Origin: Metaphire vulgaris
Taxonomy: Eukaryota; Annelida; Clitellata; Crassiclitellata; Megascolecidae
DNA: 64,000 nt
NCBI GenBank assembly: GCA_018105865.1
Contig: CM030869.1
Span: 9,418,927 to 9,482,926, forward strand
Direction: 5' to 3'
The notes under the pieces were generated by a model, which saw nothing but the letters and a program-made list of their open reading frames with translations, was not told where the DNA came from and did not search any database. The position numbers were made by a program, and so were the translations under genes. Positions 23,372 through 34,017 of the stretch are shown piece after piece (the first letter of the stretch is position 1; every line of letters begins with the position of its first letter).

Positions 23372-26289
23372 GGTAATACATATATAGTAATGTACAACGC
23401 TGTGGTTGTTTTGTTAGACGCTGCTGTTTGTGCGCGATACCGTCAAGCAGACGATATTCAACTTGGAACTCAGGAGGCGACCGGTTGCGGTCGAGCATTA
23501 CATACTTTTCCTAAAGCAGCAGACAGAAACAGACTTCTTTAACCAGCTGATCGACCTTTTAGGGTAAGAAAGGCGTGATGTCACAATTATGCAGTATAAG
23601 GGTCCATCCATATAAGCAGTGATGGGGAGGGATCAGATTTAGGAGATTATGCCTATGTACGCTGCACAAATGGCGGGAGGAGGGGTGAAAATATATGCCT
23701 TTTTTGTGTACGTACTATATGGATGAGCCCTAAGGCAGTGCTTCCCAAGCTCTTAAGTTTAGCGGACTGGTAGAAAATTGTTCTTTTGCACAAGGGACAA
23801 GTGTCATTTAAAAGCGTTTCTTCCTATAATTTATATCACCGTAAATATGTCATTAAATATATGCATACTTAGCAATAATTCTACACTGTGAGCCAATAAA
23901 TTCCATGCCCTTTTTATTTTGGCTATGACATACAGTTGCTACAAATAAAACCTGTTGTGAACAACCTGAGCATAGATTTGTTGGGGTTATTTCAGCTAAA
24001 TTTTTGTCGAGTTTTATCAAGATCGGTGAAAATTTGATAAAATTGTAGCCACAATAAAAAGGGTGCGGAATTTATTGGCTCACAGTGTACATGGTTCTTT
24101 TTTTCTATATATGTGGAAATATTACGAATGTTGGCAGAACGATGTTCACACTAGAACCTGTTTCTGAACTTCTAACTTTATTACTTTTTTCTCAATTTTC
24201 TCAACTCATGCCATGGTCTGCCAAGCAGTTCTTAGGGATGCATTGATCTAAAGCATTCTTTCAATATAGCTTTTAGTGGAGTTGACTGTATCTGCACTGA
24301 TATAAAGCATTCTTTCAATGTAGCTTTTAGTGGAGCTGACTATCTGCACTGATATAAAGCATTCTTTCAATATAGCTTTTAGTGGAGTTGACTGTATCTG
24401 CACTTGTCTAAAGCATTCTTTCAATGTAGCTTTTAGTGGAGTTGACTGTATCTGCACTGGTATAAAGCATTTTTTCAATGTAGCTTTTAGTGGAGTTGAC
24501 TGTATCTGCACTGATCTAAAGCATTCTTTCAGTAGCTTTAAGTGGAATTGACTGTATATGTACTGGTCTAAAGCATTCTTTCAATGTAGCTTTTAGTGGA
24601 GTTGACTGTATCTGCACTGATCTAAAGCATTCTTTCAATGTAGCTTTAAGTGGAATTGACTGTATAAGTACTGGTCTAAAGCATTCTTTCAATGTAGCTT
24701 TTAGTGGAGTTGACTGTATCTGCACTGATCTAAAGCATTCTTTCAATGTAGCTTTAAGTGGAATTGACTGTATATGTACTGGTCTAAAGCATTCTTTCAA
24801 TGTAGCTTTTAGTGGAGTTGACTGTATCTGCTGTTGTGAGCGTAGGGTCTATTATTTGGCAGATTATAGGTTTGAACTGATTGTTGTTTCATTATTTATT
24901 GCAGAATGTTGGGAAGAACGGAAGATGCTGCTGTGTGTATTTTTAGTTAATGGGTTTCTTTCTTTGTTTTGAATGCCTATCTGCAGTTATCTTGCTAGTT
25001 TTTAATTAATGACAGATTTGAAGTGTTTTTGCTGTTTTGCAATTTCACATGCATAGCTATTTTGAAATTATGAGAGACGCTTATCAGTAAATTTAATCTA
25101 TGTCTAGGGGTGGCAGCGGGAACCCGAGTACCCATTGGTGTCCTATTACTCGGGCGGGTAAAATTGGGTGTGGGTACCCGTGGAAACATGACCGCTATGT
25201 CACACGCCCCCTCTGTTTGTTGCAATTACGGATAGAATAACTTGCAGTGTCCAGGGGGGGGAGTGTGACTTGACTGTCCAAGTGGTCTATGATTAGTTGC
25301 ATTGACTGGAGTGAAATTATGGTTATTTATACGGGTGTAGAGATAAGAGATCACAGCAGAAATTATGCTAATTTGGATACCCGGGTGCCCGTTCAAAAAT
25401 TGGTCAGGTACCAGGCAGCTTTTTAAAAACAAATTGACAACCCTGTGCTGAAGGATGTTGTAAGTTTTCATTGTTCATTGCCATGAGTTTATAAGTGAAA
25501 TATTCCTGGATAAGTGCTTGAACCTGTATAATATTGCTTTGTGTCCCTGAAACTGATTTTCTTTTGAAGCAGATTCTGGGTTTTCCTGTCTTAGTTTCCC
25601 ATGCTTTTTCGGGTTTTCAAACTGTTGTTAAACTTTGCATTTGCAGATGCTGAAATACAAGCAGGCAGCAAAGCCGCTGTCACATGAAAGCAAGAAAAAG
25701 GCACTTCTGAATTGTTTGTGGTAAGCCAGTCCGCTTTACTCTGAATTTCATGACAATTAATATTCCGAAAGATGTGCCAAAATATCCTTTTTGGATCATT
25801 TTTTGCTATTTCCATCGAATATGGCAGAAGTGGTTACACACTGGGCAGGCACTCTGAGGGATCGGGTTCAATCATCTAGGAGCTCCTAAGGTTGACTCAG
25901 CCTTTATCGCTAGAGGGTGGTAGTAACATCAAACTGAGTAGCAATGGCAACATTGCAAGAGTAACCATGGGTTCGGTGGAAGAGGTGGCCACCATCCACC
26001 AATGAATGGCTTTGCCATCTGTAGGCTGATGGCCACAAAAACGGGGAGCAGCACCGGAACTTAATTGCATTGAGACTAAAGGGTGAAACTACTTTTTTCT
26101 GTTTATTGTCAAGGGTTTTGTAAATATTTTAAAGTGTGAAATAAAGGACTTTATGAGCAGAGAAAGCCTACTTTATTATTATTGTTATTATTATTATTAT
26201 TATTGTCATCATCATTATTATTATCCATGTATTAAATCACGTTATTATTATTATCGACACAACTTCCTCAACTGCCACTACTGATACTC

Positions 26290-26329
<40 letters not shown>

Positions 26330-28957
26330 GTATTAGTATTATTATTATTTTTTTTTAACTGATAATTTCTTGTGTGCCATATTACCAAAATGTCAGGAGC
26401 AAGGGCACGTTACAGAGTCCAATAAAAAATAAATAAAATAACAATCATTAAAAAAATGTTATCATTATTGTTACTATTGTTACTATTAGTTTAATTTTGT
26501 TTAAAGTGTTCGCGCAGTCTTTTAGACAAGTTACCACTATAATCTTGACGTTCTCTTACTTACTTACTTACTTTTTGTAATTTTCTGATTTTTAGTTCTC
26601 ATTTCCAGACTGATCCTTCTTTGTCATTCGAGTCAACATTGATATCTGATCAGATTTCATTGATTGAGTCACAGCTTCCGGTTGATGTAAGCTGGGTGAA
26701 ATCTTCCTTATATGGGTGCATTTTCGATTACAAATAGACATTTGAAAATATATTTGTTTTTTAAGGAATTAAACGTCTGTCTATAGCCAGTTATTCTTTC
26801 AATCACATAATGGTTAAACTGCAGTATTGTGGCTTAGATCGGCTTGTTTTAGTAAATAAGTAAGCGGAGGCTTAGTGGCTGCTTATTCTTAGGTGCTTAG
26901 TCTGTCTGAATATGCAATGGTCAGTCAGATAAGGGTTGTTGCGTCCCGGGCGTGATCTGTGGGGATTTTCCCCCCACTGCATCCCCTACTGCTACATCCC
27001 CACCACTACATCCCCCCACCACTACACTTCCCCAACAACTGCATCCCCTCAAGCTTGACATATCCCCCCCCCCCCACTGCTCCAGGTCACAAATTGCACC
27101 CTGGTTGCGTCCATAGGGTGTCGTGGCTAGTACAGAATTTTGTCAGCCCGTGTGAATTTGTTGGGTGTTGGAGAGCATCTTTCAATGTTACCTTTGTTCT
27201 GACGAGTTTTTCAAGCATATAGGGTGCTTCTGAGTGGAGATGTAAGAGGTGCTATATGAATGCTACATTATTACGTATTGCTTCTGTGTTGTTGTAGAGT
27301 AATGATACCATTTTGGCGCAGAAGCGTCTGTTGGCTTTTCAAGACGGCCATCGTATGCCATTGCTTGACACGCCTGTCATTTCAACTCTCCTCTATTCGT
27401 GTGTCTATCATTATGAAGAGAAGGAGGTAATTTTTTATGAGAAACTTTATTTGTGTCAAGCGCAGCATTTTTTTATTATGAGTCCGCAAAGCACTTCATT
27501 TCAGGCTAAAATGCTTGAAAAGGTTTGATTATTACGATTGAAACTGGAGGGAAAAGAAGCAAAATATTATGACCAGACCTGTTCGGGTGGGGGGGGGGGA
27601 TTTTCTCCTCCAAAACCAGAAAAATCTCTCCCAAATTTCAGCACTGACACGAATTTTTGCATTGAACTGTGTCTCTTCCCCTCCAGCCAGGTCAATTTGC
27701 CCCTCTCCAGGTTCTGGGGTCTTTAGTGTTTTGGTTCTTCAGTTTCTTCATATTTTACTTCCTCTTTAACTGGCAGCTGGTTAACTGGCTTAATAGAATT
27801 TTTTGATTTCTAATTTGTCTAGTAGAAAAGCTAAAGATATCAGTGAATATATATATATATATATAAATTAATAATATTGCAGACTGTGATTCTAACTCGT
27901 TGTCACAGGCGGGTAGAAGATGAGACAGTAGTGAAAATTAGTCTCAAAAAACAGCAGTAGTTGTACTGGTAATTCAGGTTTAATTTTGCATGCAAAATAA
28001 GTTTATTGAATGCCTAACTTTTGGTTTCATTTATGTTGCAGAATCACCTGGGCAGTCCACTTGCCATTCGAAATAAGCACGGGGTTAGCAATAAAAAATT
28101 TGATCATGTCAAATTTTTATGTAGCTTTGGCAATAAATTGCAGAATCCTATTGTTGCTAAAATGTGTTCAATCAATCGAAATTATCATCATTAAATCATT
28201 AAATCAACCTCGGTAAAATGCAAGGTCAAAACATAAAGCACAGTACATAATAGTACATAATAGTACATAATAGTACATAATAGTACATAATATACCTTAC
28301 GTATCAAATACAAATCAAAAGTTATTGGAAATTGAACTTATTTTTTACATAAGTGTCCTGAATATAAAATAATCTTATAATAAAGTTTTTCTCTGTCAAA
28401 TATTAACCCCTTAACCGTGTATTTAACTGTAACTCAATGTAAAATGGACAGATATATCCGGGATCCCCAGTTAAGGGGTTAATCCAGTGAGGAATTTCCA
28501 GGTTGTGCCCTCGAGGTATAAGGTTGTAGTTCTGTTGAGAGGTTGCTTTGGGTGGAAGGAATTTCCAAAGGATGTGGAGATATTTGTCTTCAACTGCCGG
28601 GAATAAATTGTGTTCTAGTTAATTTGTCGTGTCTTCAGAGTTCGGAACGGAATTAGAACAAAGATTGTTTTTTTTACATTTTTAAATGAATCTTTCGATT
28701 CTTAGTTTTTCTCCAGCATTAAGAAAGCCTTTTTTAGCATGAGAAGCATATTATATTAGTTTAGATCTCACTATTGTATTGTATACTGGACTATTTATAT
28801 AGCGCCGTAAGCATAGCATAACCAAAAACAAGGGTGCTTTACAAGGGGTATGACTCCCTAAACAGATGGCTTTTTAGTTGGCTTTTGAAGATGGGCTGAG
28901 CTTTAATCCTCCTTATTTCAGGTGGGATGGTATTCCACCTGAGTGATATTATTATTA

Positions 28958-29014
<57 letters not shown>

Positions 29015-31380
29015 ATTGAAATCTCACTATTGCATTAAATATACTAGAAAGGGATTCCTTGTGCTCTAAGAGTTCTCCAAACATGCAAATACTGAGCACA
29101 TCTCAGTAGTGTTTCTGTTATGTGCATTGATGCAGAAAGTACACAAGCAATATCAGTTGATATATAATTGACGAAATAACTATGTAATTTTAAAAAGTAA
29201 TTTCTGAAATCACGTGTCAGTTTAATCATAGGAAGTTGTCATTTGTTATTTCCAGTTAACCGATAAGCAATACTTGTGGACCGCCATTAAGGCCCGAGGG
29301 AAACTAAAAAAATGGGATGAAATTGCTAAACTGTTTGAGACTAAGGTGAGTGTATTATGTTATATAATTAAATAACTGATCTCTGGATTTTTAACATTGT
29401 TCTTTGTGCAGCACTCCCCTGTACGATGTTGATCATATTACACTCGATATCAGAGGCATATTGGCCATGTATTGGCATTCAAAATGTCCATGGCCCTTGA
29501 GAGTTAACGAGCTAAGTACTCGACTGTCACTGTCTTGAAGTAATTTTGAATCTCTATTATATTATTTAGGAGGTAAATTTGGGCCACGGGCCCCTACGCC
29601 ACTGCTGTTAGCCCGGTTTAAGGTTTTTATTTTATGTTATATATATTTTGTGCTTGTCTAGGGTTGGCTGGGTGGAATGAAAATGAAGTCTGTGGTTGGT
29701 TTCGATCGCGTTATATCGCTTCTCAAGGACCTCGGTGCTCCAAGAAGTGTATGCTTCTTTTTCCTGATTTTTTACTTTAATATGTAAAGGAATTTTGATT
29801 TAAAGAAATTTTTATGAGATTAAGCAATGCTTGTGGACCGCCATTAAAGCACGAGGTAAACTAAAGGCATATTGATTGAAAATTGCTTGAATTGCTTGAA
29901 TTTCTCTGGTTTTGCCGTTGGTCATGTGATGATGATGATGTTGACGCTGCAGGAGCTGAATAAGTACTGCAATCTCATAGAAGGCGCGGAACGGCGACTG
30001 GAAGTTGGTCTGAAATACGACTGCTGCGGAAGTGTTATCGAGGTAAGTCATCTTCACGTACCGAGTTTTAAGCAAATTTTATTCAATCAATATTTGACAG
30101 GAAGTTAGCAGAGCGGTAACTGCATTGGCACAGGCAGGGTTTAATCTAGGCCGTTTCCGGGGGAAAATTGGCCTCCCCCGGAAATTTAAAATTCTCCCCA
30201 GAAATTTTGGCATACTACATCAACTAAGAGCAGTCCCCTAGCAGAATTCCCCCCCGGATTTGTCAGTTTACCCCACGGCTTTGTCAGTTTACCCCACGCC
30301 CCATAGCCCAGGAGTCTAGATTAAACACTGGGCACAGGGATGTTCACAGGAGCCCTACAGTTGACTCGGCCTTCACTCGCCAGAGGGCAGTGACAAAATT
30401 AGTAACAGTCAATGTTTCACGCCCTGTTAAGGACAGTGGCATGCAGAGAGAGGTGGGCACCCGAGGCCAAGTCAATAGCAAAAGACAGTTTTTACAGTGT
30501 GTTGGTTACGGAGAAGGTCAAAGTGGAGGTCACTTGGCAGCAGTTGCTTGTGTACACTTGTTTTTCAGACGTACAAGTACATGAGGGATCGGCAGCAGCT
30601 ACTGACTTACGAGGCAACACTCGCGCCAAATTCGGAAGAACAGTTTCACGCCACTAGAGTTCTCAAAGACCAGGTAGGGAGTAGGGATGGGATGCCCCTC
30701 GATGAATTTCCGAGCATTTATTTTGCAGTTTGAAGCCAGTAAAAAAAAAAAAAAGTAAATTTTCACCCTAGGCATTGACAATGCCCATAGGTGCGGTGCT
30801 GATCCCCGTTTGTGGCCATCAGCCCATAGGTGGCTAAGCCATACATCGGCGGACGGTGGCCAGTCTCTTCCGCCGAACCTATGGTTACTTTCGCAATGTT
30901 GCCATTGCTACTCATTTGATGTTACTATCGCCCTCTAGCGATTAAGGCTGAGTCGACCTTAGGGGCTCCTACGGGATTGAACCCGTGTCGTCGGCGTGCC
31001 TGCCCAGTGATATTACCACTCATCTATCTTCCCGCCCCGTTTGAAGCCAGACTTCTTGGTTATTCATCTATCCATTCAGTGACATACTGGGCTGAAAATT
31101 GAAGGGCCCGGTGGAACAAGGAGGTAACTGCAACCAACCCCGCCCCCAACCCCCCCCAAATGGTGAAATTGTCAATAACAATAAGGAGCTAATTATTGCA
31201 TTTACCTCCTTATTCCACCGGGCCCTTCAATTGATAACCTCACCATTAAGGGGTAACTGCATTTACCTTCTTATTACACTGAATCATTCAATTGTTGATC
31301 TCATTGGACAAATCAGGCACAGTTGCAGCTTTCCTGTGCAAGTTGATTATCACTAATTTGTAGTCCAGCTGTGTTATAAT

Positions 31381-31452
<72 letters not shown>

Positions 31453-31609
31453 ACTGACAACTGTGGTGCTTGAGGTAAAAATAAGTTGGTTAAACAGAAA
31501 TATATATGATGTGAGTTAGTGACCCATAAGGTTTAATTTTATATGGATCAGAAACCTGGGTACTAAAAAAATCAGATGAAAGAAGTCTATTGGTAGCAGA
31601 GATTGATTG

Positions 31610-31653
<44 letters not shown>

Positions 31654-31890
31654 GAGATGAGATGTGTAATGAAAATAATGGAAGTAAGCAAATAGCAAAA
31701 AGTGACAATTGAAGACATCAGGCAACAGGTATGAGCCACAGAAAGAATCATCGATAAAGTACACAAAATGAGATGAACTTGGTTTGGACGTGTTAAACAA
31801 ATGGACAACAATAAATGGGCCTAAAAAGCACTACACACATAAAGTAGAAGGAGACAGAAAGTGAGAAACACCAAGAAAGGAGGATTGATT

Positions 31891-31948
<58 letters not shown>

Positions 31949-31949
31949 C

Positions 31950-32034
<85 letters not shown>

Positions 32035-32044
32035 ATGGTGGTGG

Positions 32045-32084
<40 letters not shown>

Positions 32085-32324
32085 GTTTATTAAATCTTAG
32101 GGGGCCTCCCGAGTATTTCCCATGCCCACTGTTTAAGTTTTAAGAGTCAGATTTTATTTAGTTAATCATTGATACGACAGAGTTACATTTAAAATATAAT
32201 ATCTGAAATCATTCATTATTATTATTATTATTATTGATATTTTGGCTAAATTTCTGTTAATTTCAGTTTGGGTTTCTTGGCATATTGTTATTTTTATTTT
32301 CAGACAATAAAATGGAAGAATTGA
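17077..32324 (+). CDS. VIPAS39: VIPAS39 / SPE-39, complete (19 coding exons)
   Basis: VPS33B-interacting protein of the CHEVI complex, acting in endosome-lysosome and apical membrane trafficking. Coding exons: 17077-17094, 17894-17968, 19232-19337, 19466-19552, 20417-20482, 20967-21052, 21298-21360, 22166-22258, 23418-23563, 24905-24932, 25647-25720, 26596-26686, 27298-27426, 28042-28083, 29256-29345, 29662-29748, 29953-30042, 30569-30673, 32304-32324. They total 1497 nt, 498 codons plus stop, close to the usual family length. The acidic N-terminus has a DDDYW motif; a short helical LQAENK segment lies near residue 130. The conserved core starts at LEKFKSREDK, and the Vps16-C-like part includes TDKQYLWTAIKARGKL and GWLGGMK. 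The last exon encodes TIKWKN-stop, matching the family's C-terminal tail. The first exon (MAEMQK, donor AAG/GTGAGA) is the least certain. It is head-to-head with the RhoGAP gene. Confidence 0.93.
18027..18220. mobile_element. hAT MITE (CAGTGGCGGCTC family), copy 1
   Basis: The terminal repeats CAGTGGCGGCTC and GAGCCGCCACTG are flanked by a perfect 8-bp duplication GTAATGGT. The interior is G/C-strand biased. It lies in VIPAS39 intron 2. Confidence 0.92.
18658..19205. mobile_element. hAT MITE (CAGTGGCRTAGCC family) with nested mariner MITE
   Basis: The ends CAGTGGCATAGCC and GGCTACGCCACTG are flanked by similar octamers AGCACAAG and AGCACTTG. A mariner-type MITE at 18838-19046 sits inside it. 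It ends 26 bp before VIPAS39 exon 3. Confidence 0.7.
18838..19046. mobile_element. Tc1/mariner MITE, 209 bp, nested
   Basis: The ends CAGTACTGCTAAAAAAATTG and an inverse copy ending GCAGTACTG are flanked by TA on both sides. The inverted arms extend about 35 bp with few mismatches (TGTGAACACACGT). Confidence 0.8.
19753..19905. repeat. (ATT)n with retroposon end (reverse orientation)
   Basis: (ATT)n at 19753-19813 is followed by ATCGACAATTTATGAAGTGC and AAGCGCTGTACA, the reverse of the 'gcgct ... aaattgtc' ends found beside the AAT arrays elsewhere. Confidence 0.6.
20089..20130. repeat. (GAT)n microsatellite
   Basis: About 12 GAT triplets directly precede the SINE at 20150. Confidence 0.9.
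20150..20358 (-). mobile_element. tRNA-derived SINE, family C
   Basis: On the minus strand a TGGAGCGGTAAGG A box and GGTTCAAATCCGACC B box are followed by the 'aacttgtctaagatctttg'-type body. It lies in VIPAS39 intron 4. Confidence 0.75.
20586..20740. repeat. Degenerate (GGTAGACAAT)-type repeat
   Basis: Variants of GGTAGACAA/TGAGGTAGCCAA recur about every 10-20 bp over 150 bp. It lies in VIPAS39 intron 5; open frames through it are repeat artefacts. Confidence 0.7.
21722..21815. mobile_element. CR1-like LINE 3' end
   Basis: (ATTGT)n followed by 'actggactatttatatagtg' and 'ccgtaagcatagcataacc', the same end as at 28770-28945 where it adjoins a CR1-like reverse-transcriptase tail on the minus strand. 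Confidence 0.55.
21850..22030. repeat. CT-rich simple repeat
   Basis: (CTGT)n grades into (CT)n at about 21970-22024. It lies just upstream of VIPAS39 exon 8, in the pyrimidine-rich intron end. Confidence 0.9.
23317..23371. repeat. (ATT)n microsatellite
   Basis: About 18 ATT triplets, in VIPAS39 intron 8 about 50 bp before exon 9 (23418). Confidence 0.95.
23599..23731. mobile_element. Palindromic MITE (GGGTCCATCCATATA), copy 2
   Basis: It begins AGGGTCCATCCATATA and ends TATATGGATGAGCCCT. It lies 36 bp after VIPAS39 exon 9. Confidence 0.7.
23884..24087. mobile_element. Tc1/mariner MITE, 204 bp
   Basis: The ends CACTGTGAGCCAATAAATTC and the inverse GAATTTATTGGCTCACAGTG are flanked by TA on both sides. 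Confidence 0.85.
24245..24835. repeat. 54-bp minisatellite, about 11 copies
   Basis: The unit begins TAAAGCATTCTTTCAATGTA and continues GCTTTTAGTGGAGTTGACTG. Copies start near 24249, 24302, 24355, 24409, 24463, 24517, 24569, 24623, 24677, 24731 and 24785. Because 54 is a multiple of three, the minus strand stays open and reads an 18-residue repeat, but nothing else supports translation. It lies in VIPAS39 intron 9, 70 bp before the 28-bp exon 10. Confidence 0.95.
25838..26095 (+). mobile_element. tRNA-derived SINE, family A
   Basis: It starts with GGCAGAAGTGGTTACAC and GGGTTCAATC (B box). The body has 'ctaaggttgactcagccttt', 'gagtagcaatggcaacattg' and 'aacggggagcagcacc'. It lies in VIPAS39 intron 11. 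Confidence 0.75.
26171..26348. repeat. Broken (ATT)n microsatellite
   Basis: Three ATT blocks are separated by unique sequence. It lies in VIPAS39 intron 11. Confidence 0.9.
28242..28292. repeat. 10-bp tandem repeat (AGTACATAAT)n
   Basis: Five near-perfect copies of AGTACATAAT in VIPAS39 intron 14. Confidence 0.9.
28403..28482. mobile_element. 80-bp TTAA-ended MITE, copy 2
   Basis: TTAACCCCTTAACCGTG start, core ACTCAATGTAAAATGGAC, end CCCAGTTAAGGGGTTAA. Confidence 0.8.
28770..28945 (-). pseudogene. CR1-like LINE reverse-transcriptase tail
   Basis: The minus strand reads LRWNTIPPEIRRIKAQPIF then KSQLKSHLFRESYPL-stop, the typical end of CR1/L2-type reverse transcriptases, followed by the short 3' UTR and an ACAAT-type tail near 28770. 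Confidence 0.7.
28953..29012. repeat. (ATT)n microsatellite
   Basis: An ATT array in VIPAS39 intron 14, immediately beside the LINE tail. Confidence 0.95.
29818..29870 (+). pseudogene. Relic duplicate of VIPAS39 exon 15
   Basis: Between exons 16 and 17 a 50-bp stretch repeats the first half of exon 15 (29256-29345). In frame it reads KQCLWTAIKARGKLK against KQYLWTAIKARGKLK. Of the codon changes in this segment one alters the residue (Tyr to Cys) and four are silent. A stop follows after GCATAT and there is no donor, so it is dead now. Confidence 0.85.
30104..30420 (+). mobile_element. tRNA-derived SINE, family A, split by a hAT MITE
   Basis: The left part has GGAAGTTAGCAGAGCGGTAA (A box) and the right part resumes with 'cctacagttgactcggcctt'. 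The insertion at 30135-30330 separates them. Confidence 0.75.
30135..30330. mobile_element. hAT MITE, 196 bp, inside a SINE
   Basis: The ends CAGGGTTTAATCTAG and CTAGATTAAACACTG are flanked by a perfect 8-bp duplication GGCACAGG (30127-30134 and 30331-30338). Confidence 0.88.
30775..31043 (-). mobile_element. tRNA-derived SINE, family A
   Basis: The minus strand has GGTAATATCACTGGGCAGGC then GGGTTCAATCCCGTAGG (B box) and the family A body. It lies in VIPAS39 intron 18. Confidence 0.8.
31097..31233. mobile_element. Hairpin MITE, about 137 bp
   Basis: The ends ATTGAAGGGCCCGGTGGAAC and its inverse are nearly perfect over about 34 bp. A weaker half-copy follows to about 31300. Confidence 0.7.
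31382..31451. repeat. (AAT)n-(ATT)n inverted microsatellite
   Basis: AAT triplets switch to ATT triplets at about 31403, so the array is self-complementary and could form a hairpin. Confidence 0.95.
31535..31890 (+). pseudogene. LINE reverse-transcriptase tail relic
   Basis: The plus strand reads LYGSETWVLKKSDERSLLVAE, broken by a (TGAT)n run at 31600-31652, then EDIRQQV, KVHKMR and FGRVKQMDNN fragments with stops. It resembles the fragment at 58284-58805 and adjoins the (GAT)n array. Confidence 0.65.
31889..32082. repeat. (GAT)n microsatellite, about 190 bp
   Basis: Nearly pure GAT/ATG triplets with a GGT patch near 32023-32045. It lies in the last intron of VIPAS39, about 220 bp before the final coding exon. 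Confidence 0.97.
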
Positions 32325-34017
32325 AAACAAACAAGGCATCTCATTCGTTAAACTTATGACGACTGAAACCATCTGAATATAATTATGCATTCTCTTTGAT
32401 TTTATCACATTCTGATTTGTAAATAATCTCAGCATATTTAGGATAATCAAGGTTTTGAACCTGGGTTTTTCTATGGGCTTCTAGGACTTGAATTAAGAGT
32501 CTGTGTTTTTCTATGTTTTTTTCGTACCCTCAGTCGTTTGATTTGACGACCTTTTGACTGACGGGTAACTCCTTGAATGACGTCAAAAGATTTTAGTCAT
32601 GCAATGAGGGGCTGTGGATAAAATACGTTGTACTATTTCGGCCATTTTTTACCCCTCCCCATGTCACAAACTGTCACAAATCTCGGACTCCCCTTAAGGC
32701 GTCGTCCATAAATTACGTCTCACAGGTTTTCTCTTTAATAAAATCAAGTTTGCTGTTCAATTTTTCTGCAGCAAAACAGATATTCAACTTCCGACAGTGA
32801 TTGAGACCTAAAATTTGATGTATCTCGGGCAAAAAAGGGTTAATGAACAATTAAAAACGTCTTTTACTATACCTCCTCTCGGGCATATTTAAGATTGTAT
32901 TCATACTGAAAGTGAGACGTCACGCTGGTCCTTACCCCTCCCTCTGGACTATCAACTGCATATGTGTGAATAAAGACTTACTGTATTATATAGCTTAATC
33001 CACGATGAAATTGATCTGTGAAATCATGTGTAGAAGTATTGTCAATTTCGGCGGTACGTGGACGAATGACCATAGGACTATTGACCATAGAATGGTTAAC
33101 CGTACTAACAAGATTTTGGCTATTCTCAATGGACTTTTACGGACACCATCAGTCACAATAGGATTACGTTTAAGGTTACGGTAATATTTTGGGTTACGGT
33201 TATACACAAAGTACAACAGTCAAGACTTGGGGTTAAGCCTGTCTATTGCTCCAGGGGCACTATTTTCTTAATGTGTTTCACTATGGTCAAACGTCCTATG
33301 GTCATTCATCCTAGAATCAAGTTTGATACAGCATCTTTGATGTACCATATGCACTGTATTAAGATTTGGTGTTTATAATCGATAACTTTTTGGGCATATT
33401 ATCATATAATAGATTGTAAATGTGAAGTTATTTAGTTATGAGTTAGTATGTTACTGTTACAGTGCAAATATTGTAAGTATTTCAGAGATATTTTTAGTAT
33501 TGTGAATTGGGGGGTGTTGACCTCAAATTGGGGGTGTCTGGAGCTAATTAGTATGCATTTTGTATGCAGTACCATTGTCACATTACCAAATTTTGGGGGT
33601 GTCGACCACAAATTGGGGGTGTTAGGGAGTGTAAAAATATTCCCGAAGTATTTGTTTTGGGATATCTTTGATCTCCATTGTAAATATACAGAGCTAAAGC
33701 ACAGAATATAAGAGATAAGATTTTCTTATTTCAAAAGAGATCTTTTACAAAATACTTTAAAACTTAAAATGCCATCACAAAACAGAGAAGCATTTTTCTA
33801 AATAAAGATAAGAAGTGTAATTGAAACAGATTTTGTCATGTGCTGCTATGTTTGTGCATGGGTGCGTTTGTGTGTTAGCGTTGCTTGTAGCAAAAATAAT
33901 GCTGAATATTCAGTGTTGTTGCTGCCTGCATAGTTAATTGCTTTGACATAAAAGGTGTAATAACATGTGATATGTATTATCAACTGGTGTTACATCGATT
34001 GTTGTACAACTCCTCTC
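32325..34017. other. Intergenic tail-to-tail region between VIPAS39 and RSPH
   Basis: This contains the 3' UTRs of both genes. An AATAAA at 32969-32974 is one possible poly(A) signal for VIPAS39. A repeat-like arm pair lies at about 32700-32930, a palindromic MITE at 33058-33314, and a G-rich GGGGGTGT repeat patch at about 33500-33625. Confidence 0.5.
33058..33314. mobile_element. Palindromic MITE, about 257 bp
   Basis: The 5' arm GAATGACCATAGGACTATTG and the 3' arm CGTCCTATGGTCATTCATCC are inverted copies over about 30 bp with a few mismatches. Confidence 0.55.

Noticed and set aside
24248..24800. Antisense frames with an 18-residue repeat
   Set aside because: They arise because the minisatellite period is 54 bp; unit differences do not favour silent sites and no start context or neighbour supports a gene.
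30674..30731. VIPAS39 C-terminus by read-through (VGSRDGMPLDEF...)
   Set aside because: The tail does not resemble the family, the site is a good donor (CAG/gtaggg), and the 32304 exon supplies the conserved IKWKN end.
31861..32100. Poly-Met frame
   Set aside because: It is the (GAT)n array read in one frame.
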